A stretch of 64,000 bases of DNA from Pirellulales bacterium (lineage in GTDB: Bacteria > Planctomycetota > Planctomycetia > Pirellulales > Thermoguttaceae). The stretch is from assembly GCA_016931995.1 (NCBI GenBank), contig JAFGDS010000009.1, positions 1 through 64,000 on the forward strand, in the 5' to 3' direction. Both the position numbers and the translations under genes were made by a program. The notes under the pieces are model-generated. The model worked only from the letters and a program-made list of their open reading frames with translations. It was not told the origin of the DNA and ran no database searches. This document shows, in pieces, positions 36,604 through 44,431 of this stretch. Positions within the stretch are counted from its first letter, which is position 1. The number at the start of each line of letters is the position of its first letter.

Positions 36604-37724
36604 GACTGCAACACCATCATGGGATCGAGTTTGCGGATGCGATAGTAGGGCAGCAGCGAGGAGACGAGGCAAATCGCCAGGACCAGGACGCAACTGCCCA
36701 GCGAAAGCCCCCAGGGCACCATGATGGGCGCCTGGGGCGTGCTGTAGAAGTATTGGATGCCCGAGACGATCCCCAGCCCGAGGATCGAGCCGACCAGGGC
36801 CATGATGAACGCCTGAATCAGGAGGATCGAGTATACCTGGCGCTCGGTGGCGCCGATGGCCTTGAGCGTTCCGAACTCGCCGAGCCGGTCGAGCACCAGG
36901 GCGTAAAGCGTCTGGGCAACCATGATCATGCCGACGAGGAGCCCCAGGAGCGTGGCGGCGCCGAAGCTGATACCCAAGCCCGTGCGGGTCATCCAGTAGT
37001 CGATGGAGATCCGGCTATATTCGTTTCGCGAGAACGCTTCGAGCCGCGGGGCCACTTGCCGGATGCCGGCGCAGACCTGGGCGACGTCCGCCCCCGGCTC
37101 GGTTTGGACGAGGAAGTAGGAGCAGGCGTCGGGCTCTTTCCCGATATACTCGGCGGCCCGTTCGTAGGTCGTGAAGACGTAGGGCGTGACCAGAAAGCCC
37201 ATGATCCCGTTGCTCATGGCGACAATGCGGGCGCGTCGGCCGTTCAGCTCGCGGACGTCGCCCATGCGCGGATGCTCGAGCTTCTCGCTCTCGCACTCGT
37301 CGAGGATGACGCCGTCGGTCTGCAGAATGGCCTCGGCGGAGCCCCGGGTGAGATTCCACGCTCCGCCCAAGAGGCTGACGCGGTCGACTCCCACGATGAG
37401 GACTTGTTCGAAACCGCCGCTGGGCAGCGTCATGTCGGCGAACCCAACGAGATAGGGCTCGGCGCGGCGGACGCCGGGCACGGTGCGGATGCGATGGACC
37501 CAGCGCCGGGGGACGTCGCGCGCGAAATCGACGTTGTGCATGCGCTTGTGCCCCACCCAGATGTCGGCCTCGCCCTGGTCGACCAAAAGGCCGGCCTTCC
37601 GGATCAGGCCGACAAACAGCCCGCCCTGGACGTTGACCAGCACGATGGAGAAGATCACGCCGACCAACGCCGTGAGGAGCTTTCCGCGGTCGGCAATCAG
37701 CGTGTGAACGGCCAGAGACCACAC
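36600..37724 (-). CDS. DevC/FtsX-type ABC permease
   Basis: This 374-residue permease has four membrane helices: one near the N-terminus (LLTALVGVIFSIVLVNVQGGLFVGL), then a large periplasmic domain (about 45 to 255), then three helices (LGISFGAATLLGLLVGMIMVAQTLYALV, LLIQAFIMALVGSILGLGIV and LGSCVLVLAICLVSSLLPY). This is the MacB/DevC topology. With DevA- and DevB-like genes directly downstream it forms a DevBCA-type exporter; cyanobacterial DevBCA exports glycolipids, but here the cargo is unknown. The start is GTG at 37724, one base after the stop of the hypothetical gene upstream. Confidence 0.9.
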   Translation of the reverse strand: MWSLAVHTLIADRGKLLTALVGVIFSIVLVNVQGGLFVGLIRKAGLLVDQGEADIWVGHKRMHNVDFARDVPRRWVHRIRTVPGVRRAEPYLVGFADMTLPSGGFEQVLIVGVDRVSLLGGAWNLTRGSAEAILQTDGVILDECESEKLEHPRMGDVRELNGRRARIVAMSNGIMGFLVTPYVFTTYERAAEYIGKEPDACSYFLVQTEPGADVAQVCAGIRQVAPRLEAFSRNEYSRISIDYWMTRTGLGISFGAATLLGLLVGMIMVAQTLYALVLDRLGEFGTLKAIGATERQVYSILLIQAFIMALVGSILGLGIVSGIQYFYSTPQAPIMVPWGLSLGSCVLVLAICLVSSLLPYYRIRKLDPMMVLQS

Positions 37725-37725
37725 G

Positions 37726-38223
37726 TTACAGGCACCTCGCTACCATACAGCAATAATAGGTCACGAACCCGTCCGGCCTCGCGGGGGGTGGCGGGGGCTC
37801 TTCTTCCGCGAGGGCGCGTCGCGGCGAACGCCCGCCGGCGTGCCCCGTCCCGAGCGAGGCGAAGGATCTCGTTGGCGCAACGGGAGTTAAGATGCTTCGC
37901 CGCGCTGGGCGCGACGGGATGAGGCGAGCGCCCACGAGCCCGACAAACTCGGCGCCGTCGGCAAAGTTTGCGCAGTCGAACAATCGGCCCGACAAACCCT
38001 GACCAGGTTCGGGGGGATAACCCGCCGGGACGGGCGCATCCGCCACGACCGGCACATCCGCTACAAGCGGAACACCCTCGACGGAATCAGTTCCCTTGAA
38101 GACGGCTCTTCTTGGTAAAGTCGCAACGGTTGTGCCGATGTTTTGGAATACGACATCCAGAATCTGCGGCCCGCGCGGTCGCTTGGCCACCCACTCCACG
38201 AGAATCTCGACCGGACGAACCAT
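37726..38223 (-). CDS. Hypothetical protein divergent from the Wza-like gene
   Basis: This 165-residue frame reads like real protein in its first 100 residues (PVEILVEWVAKRPRGPQILD, VVFQNIGTTVATLPRRAVF, VPLVADVPVVADAPV, FDCANFADGAEFVGLVGARL), suggesting a beta-sandwich domain. The last third is encoded by a GCGAAGGATCTC-type inverted repeat (37845 to 37920) and low-complexity proline-rich sequence. A GGAAGG ribosome binding site precedes the ATG. Its ATG and the ATG of the plus-strand Wza-like gene share the same CATG (38221 to 38224). No family is recognised. Confidence 0.5.
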   Translation of the reverse strand: MVRPVEILVEWVAKRPRGPQILDVVFQNIGTTVATLPRRAVFKGTDSVEGVPLVADVPVVADAPVPAGYPPEPGQGLSGRLFDCANFADGAEFVGLVGARLIPSRPARRSILTPVAPTRSFASLGTGHAGGRSPRRALAEEEPPPPPARPDGFVTYYCCMVARCL

Positions 38224-39277
38224 GGTGCCCTTCCGCCTTAGGTATTTGTGTCTGTATCTGGCCGTCGCGTTTCCTTTGCTGGGCGCTTGCGCCGGTTGTC
38301 AAACGACGCCGAGCCGCCCGGCCGTGCCGGTCGACGGCGTGCCGATGCCTCGCGAGCTGTGCAAGGTGGTCCTTCCGACCTACCGGATCGAACCGCCCGA
38401 CGTGTTGATGATTGACGCGGTGCATATCGTGCCCAAGTCGCCCTATCATCTGCGGACGCTCGACGCGCTTGCCTTGCAGGTCGGCGGAGCGTTGACCGAC
38501 GCGCCGATCGAGGGCGTGTTCCCGATCGAGCCGGGTGGAATCGTCAAGCTGCCGCCGGCCTACGGATCGGTCCGCGTCGCGGGCCTGACCATCGAGGAAG
38601 CGGAGAAGGCCATCGAGGCGCATCTGCGCAACTATCTTCGCGAGCCGCGCGTTTCGGCAAGCCTGGCCCAAATGGCCGGCCAACAGCAGATCACCGGCGA
38701 GCACCTGGTCGGGCCCGATGGCACCGTCACGCTGGGTAGCTACGGCAGCGTGCCGGTGGTTGGCCTGACCATCAGCGAGGCGAGAGCCGTCCTCGAACAC
38801 CACCTGTCGACGTATCTCGACAACCCGGAGATCTCGGTCGACGTGTTCGGATTTAACAGTAAGGTGTATTACATCGTCACGCAAGGAGCGGGGACGGGCG
38901 ACCGGCTCTATCGCTTCCCCGTCACCGGCAACGAAACGGTGCTCGACGCGATATCGCAGATCAACGGCCTGGAGCAGGTGTCATCCAAGCGGATCTGGAT
39001 CGCCCGGCCGTCGCAAGGAGTCGAACCGGTCACGATCCTGCCGGTCAGTTGGGAATCGATCACGGCCTGCGCGTCGGCCAACACCAACTACCAGATTTTG
39101 CCCGGCGACCGCGTGTTCATCGCCGAGGATCGCCTGGTGGCGTTCGACACGAGTCTCGGCAAGATCATTGCCCCGCTGGAACGCATCATGGGCTTCACGC
39201 TTTTGGGCACGGGCACGGCGACGCGGTTGTCGGGTCCGGTCCTCAAGGGCGGCGGCAATCCCACAAACAACTTCTAA
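38222..39277 (+). CDS. Wza-like polysaccharide export lipoprotein
   Basis: This 351-residue outer-membrane or periplasmic lipoprotein (lipobox LGACAGC) has a Poly_export domain (residues about 60 to 160, with YRIEPPDVLMIDAV, then IEPGGIVKLPPAYGSVRVAGLTIEE) and SLBB-like repeats (YGSVPVVGLTISEARAVLEHHL, FRFPVTGNETVLDAISQING). Wza family members form the outer pore for capsule or exopolysaccharide. Met at 38222 gives the signal peptide; an in-frame start upstream at 38096 gives no recognisable extra domain. The next gene, 54 bases on, is a small lipoprotein that could be a partner. No tyrosine autokinase or polymerase is visible. Confidence 0.85.
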   Translation: MVPFRLRYLCLYLAVAFPLLGACAGCQTTPSRPAVPVDGVPMPRELCKVVLPTYRIEPPDVLMIDAVHIVPKSPYHLRTLDALALQVGGALTDAPIEGVFPIEPGGIVKLPPAYGSVRVAGLTIEEAEKAIEAHLRNYLREPRVSASLAQMAGQQQITGEHLVGPDGTVTLGSYGSVPVVGLTISEARAVLEHHLSTYLDNPEISVDVFGFNSKVYYIVTQGAGTGDRLYRFPVTGNETVLDAISQINGLEQVSSKRIWIARPSQGVEPVTILPVSWESITACASANTNYQILPGDRVFIAEDRLVAFDTSLGKIIAPLERIMGFTLLGTGTATRLSGPVLKGGGNPTNNF

Positions 39278-39331
39278 GGGACCTCGCCTGACATCCTTTG
39301 GATTCAACAAATCATGAGCGGCCATATCCAC

Positions 39332-40000
39332 ATGAAGGCGCTATTGCTTCTATCCGGCGTTTTGCTGGGTCTGCCGGTCAGCGCGGGCTGCCAAGGCGTT
39401 TGCTCGAAGCGGCAGTTCTGCCCGTACGATCTGATGCCCCCGTGTTTCAGCACGCGCGTGGCCAGCGAGATCTGCTCGCCCGACCCGTGCTTTGGCCTTC
39501 GTCCGACCTGCTGGCAGGCCTGGAGCCCGTGTTGTCCGCCGTGTCCTCCTCCCTGGGCGGCCTGCCCGAACGACGAGGCGCCGACCGGGAGCAGCCTCGA
39601 TATCCGCCCGATTCCGGAGGAAGGCGGCGAGATCGAGGAACTGGAGGCGGACGAGCCTTTGGCGCCTCCGGCGCCGGAGACGGCCGCGCCGGTCCCACCA
39701 CCTCCACCGGCCCCGCCCGAGACGACGCTCTCGCCCGAGCCGCGCGCCGTACCGCGGAGCGCGGCGCCCGACGCGGAAAAACCCTCGGCGAACGACGGTT
39801 CCGACTCGCGGTCGTCGCCCCTGTCAAACCGTCTGGCGAGCCGCGCCGCGACCCCGACGAAGACGACCGTCCGATTTGTGTCGGCGGCGGAGCAGGTTGC
39901 CCACGTCGAGCCGGTCGAGCCGCCCAGCGAGGAAATCATCGTCGAATCGCGCGAATCGGCGAAGGTCCGCGTGTTGAGCAAACCGCCGCTGCGACGGTAA
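39332..40000 (+). CDS. Cys- and Pro-rich secreted lipoprotein
   Basis: This 222-residue protein has a lipoprotein signal peptide (lipobox PVSAGC) and then about thirteen cysteines within the first eighty residues (for example CFSTRVAS, CSPDPC, CCPPCPPPWAACP). A long proline-rich linker follows (PAPETAAPVPPPPPAPPE), and a charged tail. Cysteine density suggests a disulfide-locked surface head. It follows the Wza-like gene by 54 bases and may be in its operon. Met at 39332 is preferred over 39314 because it gives a clean signal peptide. No family recognised. Confidence 0.6.
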   Translation: MKALLLLSGVLLGLPVSAGCQGVCSKRQFCPYDLMPPCFSTRVASEICSPDPCFGLRPTCWQAWSPCCPPCPPPWAACPNDEAPTGSSLDIRPIPEEGGEIEELEADEPLAPPAPETAAPVPPPPPAPPETTLSPEPRAVPRSAAPDAEKPSANDGSDSRSSPLSNRLASRAATPTKTTVRFVSAAEQVAHVEPVEPPSEEIIVESRESAKVRVLSKPPLRR

Positions 40001-40049
40001 GGCGCAAAGGCACTCGGCGCGCGTCCAAGGATCCTCGCCGCAATCACGT

Positions 40050-40122
40050 GTTATCCCGAGCGCGGCGAAGGATCTCGTGGGCCGCGCATGCGTCGAAATG
40101 CTTTGCTCCGCTCGGCATGACG
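40050..40122. repeat. GCGAAGGATCTC inverted repeat, copy at 40 kb
   Basis: TTATCCCGAGCGCGGCGAAGG pairs with CTTTGCTCCGCTCGGCATGAC. It lies in the 149 bases between the lipoprotein gene and yjbQ, which converge. Confidence 0.75.
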
Positions 40123-40149
40123 GGGGGCGTCGCGTCCCGCGATGGGTCT

Positions 40150-40575
40150 TCACTTCGGCTTCCCAAACAACGTCAGCAGGAGTCGCCGCGACCCCGCCCG
40201 ACGGCGGTGCTCCCAAAGGAAGATGCCCTGCCAGACGCCGAGCCGGACTTGGCCGACCCCAATGGGCACCGTCAGGCTGTTTCCGGTCAACGAACACTTG
40301 AGGTGCGCCGGCATGTCGTCCGGTCCCTCGATCGTGTGCCGGTACGGGAGATCCTCCGACGCCAGAATGTTCAACGATCGCTCGAGGTCCAGAGGCACGT
40401 CGGGATCGGCGTTTTCGTTGAGCGTGAGCGACGCGGACGTGTGCTGAAGGAACACGTGCAAAATCCCGACGTCGATCTGGCTGACTTCGGGAACAGCAGC
40501 GAGGACCTCGCACGTGATGGGATGACACCCCCTTGCGCGCGGGGAGAGAGACAGTTCCTTCTGAAGCCAAATCAT
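40150..40575 (-). CDS. YjbQ/UPF0047 protein
   Basis: This 141-residue protein belongs to the UPF0047 (YjbQ) family. The conserved VFLQHTSASLTLNENADP motif holds the metal-binding His, and HLKCSLTGNSLTVPI and GVWQGIFLWEHR follow. The E. coli homologue is reported to have a minor thiamine-phosphate synthase activity; the main role is not settled. The start at 40575 gives the family length, while 40614 adds thirteen extra residues. Confidence 0.9.
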   Translation of the reverse strand: MIWLQKELSLSPRARGCHPITCEVLAAVPEVSQIDVGILHVFLQHTSASLTLNENADPDVPLDLERSLNILASEDLPYRHTIEGPDDMPAHLKCSLTGNSLTVPIGVGQVRLGVWQGIFLWEHRRRAGSRRLLLTLFGKPK

Positions 40576-40789
40576 GCTCACACCTTCCACTCGCTCGTCG
40601 TGGCGGTTGCCCAACTCGCCCCCGGCATTTCGCGCGACCCATCGGGCGCGTCACTCCGTAGTACAATGATTGCCGAACCGGCAGTCAACGCCCCGTGTCC
40701 TGGCACGGGGAACGCGGGTGACGTGGCCAACGGGACCGGCGGGCGCAAAGCACGCCCTCATTTAGGAGAAAAAAACGGGGTTCTCGTTA

Positions 40790-40817
40790 TTGACCAGGGG
40801 CGAAATCTGCGTATACT
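40790..40817 (+). promoter_or_regulatory. Candidate sigma-70 promoter for the 71-residue gene
   Basis: TTGACC (40790 to 40795), a 16-base spacer and TATACT (40812 to 40817) match the consensus at five of six positions each. Transcription would begin near 40824, leaving a leader of about 160 bases before the gene at 40988. Confidence 0.5.
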
Positions 40818-40849
40818 GATATGTTTACGTACAGGCTGGCCACCCCACT

Positions 40850-40932
40850 ACAGAGGGTTTGTCAATACCCAGACTTCCTGGTCCGACAACTCCGCGACCG
40901 GGCATGGGGGCGGCCTTTGCAGCCCCCTCTGT
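40850..40932 (+). promoter_or_regulatory. Structured leader with mutually exclusive stems
   Basis: ACAGAGGG (40850 to 40857) can pair with CCCTCTGT (40925 to 40932), enclosing 67 bases. GGGGGC (40906 to 40911) can instead pair with GCCCCC (40922 to 40927). The two stems share three C residues and so exclude each other. This is a switch-like arrangement, seen by eye only. Confidence 0.35.
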
Positions 40933-40987
40933 TGTGCGGGTAGCTAGCGTTGTTATGTCCAACCTGGTTGGACGGAGAGTGGAGCGA

Positions 40988-41203
40988 ATGCGGAACGTTT
41001 TTGAGGCAATTCTCGAGTGCGGTCACGACGAAGATTTTCTCCCGGTCGAAACCGACGACTTCCGGCCGACCGAAGCGCCGGCGGGCTCCAAGGCCAAGCT
41101 GGAGATGCTGGCGGATCGGGTGATGAAGGGCCTGCCCCTTTGGCATCCCCAGGACCGTTGCGACTACAGCGGCCTGACGGGAGCCGTTCGGCCGCGGGAG
41201 TAG
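40988..41203 (+). CDS. Conserved small hypothetical protein (71 aa)
   Basis: This 71-residue protein starts MRNVFEAILECGHDEDFLPV and contains TEAPAGSKAKLEMLADRVM followed by GLPLWHPQDRCDYSGLTG. The PxPxGSxxKxxxLxxR and GLPLxHPxDR pattern recurs in small planctomycete proteins from memory, though I can name no family. A GGAG sequence precedes Met at 40988; longer starts at 40955 or 40859 are possible but add unconserved residues. Its leader contains a candidate promoter and structure. Confidence 0.65.
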   Translation: MRNVFEAILECGHDEDFLPVETDDFRPTEAPAGSKAKLEMLADRVMKGLPLWHPQDRCDYSGLTGAVRPRE

Positions 41204-41527
41204 CGAAAGACTCGCGCCGTCCGCGCAACGTGGCTCAGGCTGGGTGACGCGCGGACGCCGACAGCGCCCCGATTCTCTCACCCAGCAGCCGTGTGACTCG
41301 CGTCAACCTGATTCGGACGGTCCCCCCGAGGGAATCGCCCCCCGGTGTCGGTTCGCGCCTGTGCGGTATAATGTGCAGGGGCGCGACCGGCGGATGGCAG
41401 GGTTGTACGCCGAATTCCGAGCGCCGATAATTCACGAACCATCCCGGCTCGGCGGGAGCCTCGCCCTCCCGATGTCCTCCGGTCGCTCGGAGGCATCAAC
41501 CGCGACACTCGCGGGAGGACGCTCGAC
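41204..41527. other. Intergenic region upstream of the HtrA-like gene
   Basis: A perfect TATAAT at 41367 to 41372 may be a -10 box, but no convincing -35 hexamer lies 16 to 18 bases before it. No other feature is seen apart from a possible hairpin near 41450 to 41520. Confidence 0.4.
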
Positions 41528-43012
41528 ATGAACGGCACGACGACCTGGACGCGGGCAACGGGCGCCTTGCTAGCCGCGTGCGCGGTGGGTTTGGCCGCGG
41601 CGCGGCTGCCGGCGGAAGAGCCCAGCGGCCTGGCGCTGGCTGCCGCCATGGAAGAGCGGCTGGTCGCCGCGATCGCCCGGGCGGAGAAGTCCGTGGTGGC
41701 CATCGCCCGGGTCCGCCGCGAAGCGCCCGGCGAATTGCTCGGCATCGAGCTGCGGCCCGATCCGTTTGGCCGGCGGTCGGCCGTGTTGAGCCAGCCGCAG
41801 CCGACCGATCCGGACTTCGTGCCGAACGAATATGCCTCGGGCGTGGTGGTGGATCGCCAGGGTCTCATCCTGACGACGTACCACGTGCTGGGCCAGGAGA
41901 GCGACTACTACGTCACGACCATCGACCGGAAGGTCTACCGCGCGACGATCCGCGCGGCCGACCCGCGCAGCGACCTGGCCATCCTGGCCATCGAAGCGAC
42001 CAACCTCGTGCCGATCACCCTGGGCGACGCCGCCACGCTCCGCAAGGGCCGGATCGTCATCGCCCTGGGCAATCCCTACGCCATTGCCCGCGACGGACAG
42101 CCCAGCGCCGCCTGGGGCATCGTGTCCAACCTCACCCGAAAGGCCCCGCCCGCGACCGACGAGGTGGACGGTACGGGCAAGACGACGTTGCACCACTACG
42201 GCACGCTCATCCAGACGGACGCGAAGTTGAACCAGGGCACCAGCGGCGGGCCACTTCTGGATCTTCAGGGGCGAATGGTCGGATTGGTGACGGCGCTGGC
42301 GCCGCGGGCTGGGTTCGAGGCGGCCGCGGGCTACGCCATTCCCGTTGATGCCACGTTCCGCCGCGCGCTGGAGACGCTCAAGCAGGGACGCGAGGTGGAA
42401 TATGGGTTCCTGGGCATCCAGCCGGCGAACCTCGCGCCGCACGAGGTGCTCGCGGGCGTCCAGGGGATGCGGGTGCAACGGGTACAGCCGGGTCCGGGTA
42501 CGCCGGCCGCCCGCGGCGGGCTTCTTCCCGGCGACGTCGTCACGGCCGTAAACGACCAGCCCGTGTTCGACGCGGACAGTCTGGTGCTCGAGGTGGGCCG
42601 GCTGCCGGTCGAGTCGGTCGCGCGGCTGAGCGTTCTGCGCGACGGTCGGCCCAAGGTGCTCCACGTGGTGCTGGGCAAGTACCCGGTCCGCGAGAAGCCG
42701 ATTGCAACGGCCGGTCCGCCGCCGTGGCGCGGCTTGCGGGTGGATTATCCCACGGCCGTGGCCAACGATGCGGCGTCGCCTGGTCAAGCATCCGCCTATT
42801 TCGAGGACGCCGTGCTGGTGACCAGCGTCGAGCCAGAAAGCCCCGCCTGGCAGGCCGGCCTGAGACCGGGCATGTGCATCAGTCACGTGGAATGGCGCGC
42901 GGTCCACACGCCCGCCGAGTTCCGCAAGCTCGTGGCCGGCCGTTTGGATCCCGTGCGCCTCCGGTTGACCGAGGAGCAGGACCCCTTGCGCGTCGTCCCG
43001 CCCGAGTCGTAG
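41528..43012 (+). CDS. HtrA/DegP-like serine protease with two PDZ domains
   Basis: This 494-residue secreted protease has a signal peptide and an S1C trypsin-like domain with triad His119 (TTYHVLG), Asp149 (DPRSDLAIL) and Ser239 (NQGTSGGPLLD). Two PDZ domains follow: residues about 290 to 390 (FLGIQPANL and GLLPGDVVTAVNDQPV) and about 405 to 490 (AVLVTSVEPESPAWQAGLRPGM). It should degrade or refold misfolded envelope proteins. The NYN RNase gene starts 15 bases downstream. Confidence 0.92.
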   Translation: MNGTTTWTRATGALLAACAVGLAAARLPAEEPSGLALAAAMEERLVAAIARAEKSVVAIARVRREAPGELLGIELRPDPFGRRSAVLSQPQPTDPDFVPNEYASGVVVDRQGLILTTYHVLGQESDYYVTTIDRKVYRATIRAADPRSDLAILAIEATNLVPITLGDAATLRKGRIVIALGNPYAIARDGQPSAAWGIVSNLTRKAPPATDEVDGTGKTTLHHYGTLIQTDAKLNQGTSGGPLLDLQGRMVGLVTALAPRAGFEAAAGYAIPVDATFRRALETLKQGREVEYGFLGIQPANLAPHEVLAGVQGMRVQRVQPGPGTPAARGGLLPGDVVTAVNDQPVFDADSLVLEVGRLPVESVARLSVLRDGRPKVLHVVLGKYPVREKPIATAGPPPWRGLRVDYPTAVANDAASPGQASAYFEDAVLVTSVEPESPAWQAGLRPGMCISHVEWRAVHTPAEFRKLVAGRLDPVRLRLTEEQDPLRVVPPES

Positions 43013-43027
43013 CCGCGCGAGCGCGTC

Positions 43028-43612
43028 ATGCCCCGAACGATCCTTCTTATCGACGGTTACAATCTCATGAGCGTGGCCGGGGTTCCGTCCCAACGACGGG
43101 GGCCCGGCGCGCTGGCCCGGTCGCGCCTGGCGCTGCTGAATTTCCTGGCCGAATCGCTCCAACCGGAGCAGATCGCGCGGACGACCGTCGTCTTCGACGC
43201 GTCCGGCGGCCCGCCGGGCCTGCCCCGGACGGTCTCGCATCGGGGGATCACGGTCCGATTCGCGGCGGCCTATCCGGACGCCGACGCCCTGATCGAAGAG
43301 ATTATAGGCCAGAACACCGCCCCGAGGCGGCTGACGGTCGTGACCAGCGACCATCGGCTGCAGCGGGCCGCGCGGCGCCGCCGCGCGACGTTTGTCGACG
43401 CCGACCAGTGGTACGCCCAACTCCTGCGCCGCCGCGACGCAGGCCGGCTTGGCCGCGACGCCCGCCCGAGTAAGCCCCCCAGCCCGCTTCTGGCCGAGGA
43501 CGTCGAATACTGGTTCCGCCAATTCGGCGGCGAGTCGGTCCTCGGCGACCTGTGCCGCGAGACGCCCTCGCTGGAAGACGCGATGACCCGGGATCGAGAA
43601 GACCCCAGGTAG
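43028..43612 (+). CDS. NYN/YacP-type ribonuclease-like protein
   Basis: This 194-residue protein has the NYN (PIN-like) YacP domain: LLIDGYNLM at the N-terminus, VVFDASGG in the middle, AYPDADALIEEII and TVVTSDHRLQRAARRR further on, which supply the conserved Asp residues. YacP-type proteins are double-strand or single-strand RNases that act in ribosome and mRNA turnover. It starts 15 bases after the protease and is probably in the same transcript. Confidence 0.88.
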   Translation: MPRTILLIDGYNLMSVAGVPSQRRGPGALARSRLALLNFLAESLQPEQIARTTVVFDASGGPPGLPRTVSHRGITVRFAAAYPDADALIEEIIGQNTAPRRLTVVTSDHRLQRAARRRRATFVDADQWYAQLLRRRDAGRLGRDARPSKPPSPLLAEDVEYWFRQFGGESVLGDLCRETPSLEDAMTRDREDPR

Positions 43613-43652
43613 TGTAGTCAGTCTCGCTGTTGGGATCCTATTCGGTGAGTGC

Positions 43653-43718
43653 CACTGGTTCCGCCAGTGCGGGATTCCACGCGATTGCCCACGACGGCTC
43701 TCACCGGCAAAGCCAGTG
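43653..43718. repeat. Pair of CACTGGC/GCCAGTG palindromes
   Basis: CACTGGTTCCGCCAGTG (43653 to 43669) and CACCGGCAAAGCCAGTG (43702 to 43718) lie in the gap between the NYN gene and the methyltransferase-like gene, which converge. The flanks resemble those at 60056 (GCGGGATTCCACG and GCGGAATTCCACG). Confidence 0.9.
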
Positions 43719-43752
43719 GCACGCGCCGGACGTGAGCGTCTTCGACGCCGCT

Positions 43753-44304
43753 TCACGCGGCCCTGCGCCGGGCAACGGCGGCCAATCTCGCGACGTCGGC
43801 GGTCGCGATAACTCCGATCTGGACCTGCCCACCCGGCAGCACGCGCTCCATGAGCACGGTCGATCCGGCGTGGAGCATCCGCGGGAAATAAAACCACGCC
43901 TGGGCGAGGGCGTCCGCGTTTTGCCGCGCGGAAATCACCACCAGGTCCACGGGTCCCAATGCGTTGGCGCCGCGGGCCAGCGCCGTGAAGGGGTCGCCGG
44001 GCAGCAGCCGGACGTGGGCTCCCGTTGACGCGAGCACCCGGTGCGCCAGCTTCAGGGTCACGCCTGGACCGTCGCACGCCGAGCGGGCCTCGAACGGGTC
44101 GATGCCGACGAAATGCACGTCGGCGCCCGCGCCGGCGCGCCGCGCGGCGTCAATCATGCGAACCGCCCGCCGCCCCTCGCCGATGCCGCATTCGAGGATC
44201 CGGCGGACTTTGTTGCGACAGATCGTTCGATAGACGATCCGATCTGTCGGCGGATTGGAAAGATGCGAAAGATAAAGAAGCCTGAGCGTGTCGGCAATGG
44301 GCAC
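43753..44304 (-). CDS. Class I SAM-dependent methyltransferase-like protein
   Basis: This 183-residue protein has a Rossmann-like pattern: ILECGIGEGRRAVRM (motif I-like GxGxG variant), VHFVGIDPFEAR (motif II-like with Asp), GDPFTAL and VDLVVISARQNAD. It lacks obvious target-recognition parts. The GTG start at 44304 is set by AAGGAGG 6 bases upstream; an open frame continues upstream to 44691 but without conserved sequence. It is divergent from the giant repeat protein gene and 127 bases away. Substrate unknown. Confidence 0.7.
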   Translation of the reverse strand: MPIADTLRLLYLSHLSNPPTDRIVYRTICRNKVRRILECGIGEGRRAVRMIDAARRAGAGADVHFVGIDPFEARSACDGPGVTLKLAHRVLASTGAHVRLLPGDPFTALARGANALGPVDLVVISARQNADALAQAWFYFPRMLHAGSTVLMERVLPGGQVQIGVIATADVARLAAVARRRAA

Positions 44305-44431
44305 CTTCGCCCTCCTTGGCGATCGTTGTGCAACTGCGAGAGAGCGCTTCCTGAAATTCCTTTCGGCTGCCGGTGGCCGCGAATCGAGCCCAACCGGAAG
44401 ATCCACATGCGGGTCAACTGGCGTTCCGGTT

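Larger units (their letters stand above)
40576..40987. other. Intergenic region between yjbQ and the 71-residue gene
   Basis: No gene is supported in these bases. It contains a sigma-70 promoter candidate (40790 to 40817) and a structured leader (40850 to 40932), described separately. Confidence 0.6.

Noticed and set aside
41367-41372. TATAAT as a firm promoter for the HtrA-like gene
   Set aside because: The -10 hexamer is perfect, but no acceptable -35 lies at the right distance, so it is only mentioned in the gap entry.
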